A stretch of 64,000 nt of DNA from Phoronis australis. Taxonomy: Eukaryota > Phoronida > Phoronidae. The notes beneath the pieces were generated by a model. That model ran no database searches, was not told where the DNA came from, and was given only the letters and a program-made list of their open reading frames with translations. A program made the translations under genes and the position numbers. Shown piece by piece: positions 59,734 to 64,000 of the stretch. The stretch is taken from the NCBI GenBank assembly GCA_002633005.1, contig NMRA01000433.1, positions 288,891 to 352,890 on the forward strand, read 5' to 3'. Numbering within the stretch: position 1 is the stretch's first letter; the number at the start of each line of letters is the position of its first letter.

Positions 59734-60843
59734 TCATAAGCCAACACTACTTTTCATTACCTCACTCATATCGAGCAGAAAGTAGTCCACTTCCGTTACT
59801 TTAGTCACTGGAGCACACACCCACAATGAATAGGCGTGAAGAGGCGTGTTGTCATGGTGATTTAATATTTTATCAAAGAAGATGTATCCTGCTAGTAGAG
59901 ATGACAATGAGTCAGCACACAGGCCAGACTCACCGTCCACTACTCTAACCTTAGAAAGGCCAGTTGCAAATTGAGTTTTTCTGAATGAACAGTATTAGGA
60001 GAACATTTGGTGTCATCTTTCTGATGAAGTGCTAATTATCTAATAGCAAAAGAAGGGAGTAATTTTGGGCAAAATCACCAAAACATAGCTCAGCATACAT
60101 TTAAGTGCGTCTTCCGCCATCTTCCAAAAACCCGATGACCTGACTGACAAGAATGAGGTAGATATGAGCGTTTGTCATGAAAATTACACACAATCACTGA
60201 GTCTGTTGTTACCAGCATAAAATAACCCTTTGATCTTGTGCCTCTAGGTGGAGCTTCAAACTTCGAAAAGCAGCGCTGGCACACATATGGATTTGACGGT
60301 GACACAACTTTCTGAAAAAAAAAGTCTTTCCATTGCAGTCACGTCAAAGCAATTGACCTGGTAATATGATTAAATTTATTAACTGAAAATGTATAAGAAG
60401 ATAAAGAACACAAGCACGACAGAAATTTATTGACAGATGACTTCGAATTTATTGGGGTTAAGGAATTTCAAAAAAGTTTCACACACGTTATTGCCAGCTC
60501 CAAGTGATAACAACCTAACAACACTAATAAGGCCCCCTAGGGCAAGGGGTAGTTAGCCCACTAATGACACGGAGTCAAACCAATATACCTAGGACAACGA
60601 AGGTGATATAATAAGCAAAACGTAGGGTGCGGGTGATCAAAGTTTTCTCGTACTCTGATCACATTAACAAGAGTCAAATAAACCAAACCAAAATGCAGTA
60701 TCTATCATAATTCATAAATACTGTGACAATTTGGCCAAACATTGATGAAATAAAATTACCAAGTCGCATTGGATTTTCTATCAAGCAACTGCATTGTACG
60801 GTCAAACTTTTAAAAGGGAGTAGTGCGTAAGCCATTGATGCAC
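59734..60843 (-). CDS. 3' exons of a probable shieldin complex subunit 2 (SHLD2/FAM35A)-like gene
   Basis: Three minus-strand exons join in frame: 60843-60760, 60307-60213 (acceptor AAAG; an acceptor at 60311 is also possible) and 59949-59734 with stop. The second encodes a CxxC zinc-ribbon half (YVCQRCFSKFEAPPRG). The last continues as VRVVDGESGLCADSLSSLLA and then SLWVCAPVTKVTEVDYFLLD, ending ten residues later. The order zinc-ribbon cysteines, a YFMLVRVVDG-type OB strand, a helix, SLWV, then DYFLLD near the C-terminus resembles my recollection of the last OB fold of SHLD2, which acts with 53BP1-RIF1 and REV7 in double-strand-break repair choice. The resemblance is of pattern, not close identity. 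Another RPA-like OB/zinc-ribbon protein is the alternative. Upstream exons are not resolved. Confidence 0.45.
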
Positions 60844-62537
60844 CTGAAGTCAGATATAAATCGGCCAGATTTGGCGAGATCGCAGACATATGAAACGCGT
60901 GTTTCGATAATTGTGATTTACTGCTGCCTCATCTTTGTTCAAGGTCATTCATTGCCTGTATGACCTCGACTGAAGGTCAAGCAGCAGATTATCATGCGCA
61001 TCACATAGTGGCGACACTGCAAACCTCAGCAGACTTCCGGCACATATATTATTATGTTTGTAATGTTGTTTTATTCCTGCAGTTTATGACCCAGTTGCAG
61101 CCTCCCATTACTAGTGGGCAATTCCATTAATTTTGTGATGGACGTACAATCAGAGAACATTTTGATTAACAGTGAGAAAAATGTTCATTGTAGGAAAATA
61201 ATTAATACATCAGTTGTTAGGTCTCAACAATAGCTTTCAAAGCATGTATCAAATTTTCCTATCATTTTACACGACTGAGAAAATTGCCATTAAGGGGGTA
61301 TAACAGACGTACGCAGAAAATTTGAATTTTTGAAAAAATTTCAACAATAATTTTCTAAGAGTTGAATTTAGTTACAATTTTTTGTTAAGTATGATGATTT
61401 AGTGGAATGCTTACAACACACTATTTTTTGAGAATATCTTCTAAGAAGTTTTTGTCAGAGAGTTCAGTGTTAGTTTAGTGTGATGGACGTATGCTCTGAA
61501 TTTTCTAGTATCAAATTGTTTATTGGGACTAAGAAATCAATTCAGAATAATTCAAAATTTCACAGTATTTATAGATTAATTGGTGTTTTGCTCCTAATTC
61601 AATGCTTTTTAATCAAAATGCACCGATTGACCATTAAGACAAAATTATCAGGTAGGTCTATGGTGGGAATGTACTCTCAGGACTTTCAACACATTTGATT
61701 AAAGATATAAACAATTTCCTAAAATCCCCACTGCCCTTCGAAGTTGGTAAGTAGTCTGCGAATGAGAGTGATAACCATTTTGTATTTGACACCTGTTGGT
61801 TATCAGGAAGACTGTTTTTATGCATTAAGTAGAACACTAAATTAAAAACTATTAACTAAATATGACTGTCAATGCAAAACGTGAAATAAAGTTTAATATA
61901 TTACCGTATTCCCCGTATAATTGCCTAAGCCGCTTAGAAAAATTTGTTTCAGGAGGGAGCGCTTAATATAGGCGGTTGAAACTCGGTCTTCTAAACAGGT
62001 GAAATCTTATGTTTGGATTTATCAAATCTACACGCTGTGACATATCTGTAACCTATGACAGCCTTTCTATAAAATTGTGGTGCAGTTGCCACCAAGCTTC
62101 GTTGTTAAATTGCAATCATTTTTCAAAAAATTGTACTGAGATCCCAGGGCGAAATTCGCGATCGTTGATAGAGCAACTGTTGAATTCTTGAATTAAAATA
62201 CAGTTTCCACTCTGTTTACCTGAAGTCCTCCTTAAGTTTTCAAAATAGCATCCCTTAGGTTAGGTTCCTGTGGAGTCGGGCTTAACTGCATATTAAGTCC
62301 AAATCTGCAATAGATTGTACCCCCCAATAGTACGAGTAAAATCTATGGACGAACACACATATTGTCATGTGATGTTTGTTTTGAAGTAATTCATCTGTGT
62401 ATCATGTGAGTGAGTGAGCTCGTGTATGTCCTTAGAGTTTATTTGCCAGAGTAAACACAATGAAATGATCTAGGTGTGCATTGCAACTAAATAAATTAAC
62501 AAAAGCAGTAAAGCAGAACATGTTTTATTCACAGGCG
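60844..62537. other. Upstream or intronic region of the SHLD2-like gene, no exon resolved
   Basis: Further exons of the minus-strand gene should lie in or beyond this stretch, but I could not find one with convincing splice sites and sense. Confidence 0.35.
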
Positions 62538-63123
62538 TCCTCAGCTTCTGATCGTCCCCAATGCATCATATATAATACTACGAGGTATGACACTCCGGAC
62601 TAGAAATTCCACGGGTGCTTCACTTCAGCCGTCCATAGCAAACAAAAAACCCAATAAATTTACACAAAACAGAGTTTCAACAATCCATGAAGAATTGTTC
62701 TTCTCCCAATACCATTTACAGTGTCCTGCTTCACTGAGTTCGCAAGAAATTCGCAGTTAAAGCAAAAATCTTCCCAAAAAGCCAGTCATGAGCAACTCCT
62801 TGGTCCCACGCCCAGGGTACAGAAATCTGTAACTCATTGGATAATTCCGTACCCTGCGCGTGGGACCAAGGAGTTGCGGGAAGATTTTTGTGCTTTGACT
62901 GCAAATTTCTTGCAAACTCGGTGGAGCAGGACACCGCAAATGGTATTGGGAGAAAGAACCATTCTTCATGAATTGTTGAATCTCTGTTTTGTGTAAATTT
63001 ATTGAGTTTTATGTTTATTATGGATGGCTGAAGTGAAGCATCCGTGGAATTTCTAGTCCGGAGTGTCATACCTTGTAGTATATATAGTGTATTGACTATT
63101 GGGGACGATCAGAAGCTGAGGAT
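62538..63123. repeat. 586-bp near-palindrome (arms about 290 bp)
   Basis: TCCTCAGCTTCTGATCGTCC at 62538 is the exact complement of the right end near 63123. Complementarity continues through CACTCCGGACTAGAAATTCCA, TCAACAATCCATGAAGAA and CTCCTTGGTCCCACGC to a loop of roughly 15 nt near 62835. The arms differ at scattered positions. It is a fold-back element or inverted duplication, and a transcript through it would form a long hairpin. Confidence 0.9.
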
Positions 63124-63577
63124 GTGGTTTTATTTAGCACTTGTTGATGTCATCTGCTAACGTTCGAGAATGGTCTCAGTGTGTCGCCGGGTGACTGCAT
63201 GGATGCGTGAAAGTTTAGCAGTTATTTTTCATGAGATCCAGGGGGTGCAATGATGCGGAATTTTGCACTATCAGTGGGTTTTTTTACTTTAAAAGCACCA
63301 ATTATGATTAATTAAATTGATAATTCCTCCTCAAAATAACGTGAACATTTTTACAGAATGAGAAACTTTTAGAAATGACAATTTTTATTTCTTGCCGATG
63401 CTATCGTTACCCGTTTCATAAATAGTTCCCAAAGACAAATGTCTTTGAAGTTTGATGACAGGTACTTGTGTAGTAGGCCTTTGACAATCAACTGCTTTTT
63501 TGCCATATATTCACGACTTTAAAGGCTATGTAAATAAATGTAATACATTGTAATCATTCATTGTATAGTCCGATTAC

Positions 63578-63611
63578 CTCTCGTCGTCAGTCTCCAAAGG
63601 TCGTCCGCCAT
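63578..63611 (-). CDS. Possible first coding exon (MADDLWRLTTR) with YY1-like start context
   Basis: On the minus strand AAGATGGCGGACGACC overlaps a YY1-like motif with an ATG. The frame reads MADDLWRLTTR and ends at a donor AGAG|GTAATC in phase 1, which matches the phase of the exon at 60843. The local sequence is CpG-richer than the surroundings, as expected of a housekeeping promoter. Whether it belongs to the SHLD2-like gene is inference. Confidence 0.35.
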
Positions 63612-63720
63612 CTTGTTTCGCGTGCAGCGCTGCCACGCGGGACTTAGCGTTCCAATTTGGAACGCTCGTCTGCACGTTAGGTACTAACCTCTCGGGAGAA
63701 GCACGCGTGGAAGAACTGAG
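63600..63720. promoter_or_regulatory. CpG-richer putative promoter
   Basis: CGTCCGCCATCTTG, GCGTGCAGCGCTGCCACGCG and the palindrome GCGTTCCAATTTGGAACGC give a local CpG-rich patch in AT-rich DNA, next to the possible first exon on the minus strand. Confidence 0.35.
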
Positions 63721-64000
63721 ACTAAAATTAATGCATTTACCGACTGTTTTTTTGAGACCACTTAAAAACTTGTTGATTTTACTAATGCACTTTTTTGTTC
63801 ATTTTCAGAAGATATTTTCGAAATTAAATTTTCTTCAGACGGAACAAAAAGCAACCCAGGGATTGTTTATGCAATGTATCTATTTGTCCCAGGCACTAAC
63901 CGACATCTGTTAGGCCAAAGGAAAAACGCAGCAGACAAATGGAACACGCTGGGTGCTTAACAGTTTCGGCCCACGCCTTGGTCATCAAAATATTGTTCAC

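Noticed and set aside
1-64000. CRISPR arrays, operons, ribosome-binding sites, replication origins
   Set aside because: The window is animal nuclear DNA with introns. The tandem words at 18958-19222 and 33529-33640 lack the regular repeat-spacer layout of CRISPR.

Overview
This is a window of animal nuclear genomic DNA, AT-rich (roughly 60% A+T by eye), with short exons, GT-AG introns, AATAAA signals and dense repeat debris. There is one run of N (43563-44123) and a single N at 26051. The gene content (SURF1, a WSC/EGF/discoidin secreted protein, a probable shieldin-2-like gene, THAP and CXC-domain multicopy elements) fits a marine invertebrate, possibly a deuterostome such as a hemichordate or cephalochordate. 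I cannot fix the species. Nothing prokaryotic is present. Most short ORFs are chance frames, so the genes below were assembled by reading splice sites and checking that codon phase is kept across every junction.

Left part (1-20 kb): a complete seven-exon gene on the minus strand (19763 to 6411) encodes a 331-residue secreted protein: signal peptide, WSC domain, EGF domain, F5/8 type C (discoidin) domain, stop, then AATAAA. Its introns and flanks carry several small inverted-repeat elements, a microsatellite and an unusual palindromic array.

Middle (20-31 kb and 33-50 kb): accessory, repeat-rich DNA. It holds decayed copies of a multicopy CXC-domain gene family on both strands, a 1.43-kb sequence present twice in tandem, and a 1.3-kb element with long terminal inverted repeats. 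Two copies of a roughly 2.2-kb unit carry a THAP zinc finger. A second repeat block follows directly in one copy and lies 4 kb away in the other. Comparing the two copies gives clean empty sites for two MITE-type insertions.

Among the repeats, at 31.5-32.7 kb, sits a compact two-exon gene on the plus strand with TATA box, signal peptide, acidic propiece and a strongly cationic 40-residue C-terminal peptide with two cysteines and a terminal glycine. It has the layout of an antimicrobial-peptide or peptide-hormone precursor and I cannot assign it to a known family. This is the most interesting gene of the window.

Right part (51-64 kb): two minus-strand housekeeping-type genes in tandem. A probable SHLD2-like gene (3' exons at 60843-59734) is followed by SURF1 (seven recognised exons, 58852 to 51779). 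SURF1 acts in cytochrome c oxidase assembly in the mitochondrial inner membrane; shieldin-2 acts in DNA double-strand-break repair choice. A 586-bp near-palindrome (62538-63123) and a YY1-like motif overlapping a possible start codon (63611) lie upstream.
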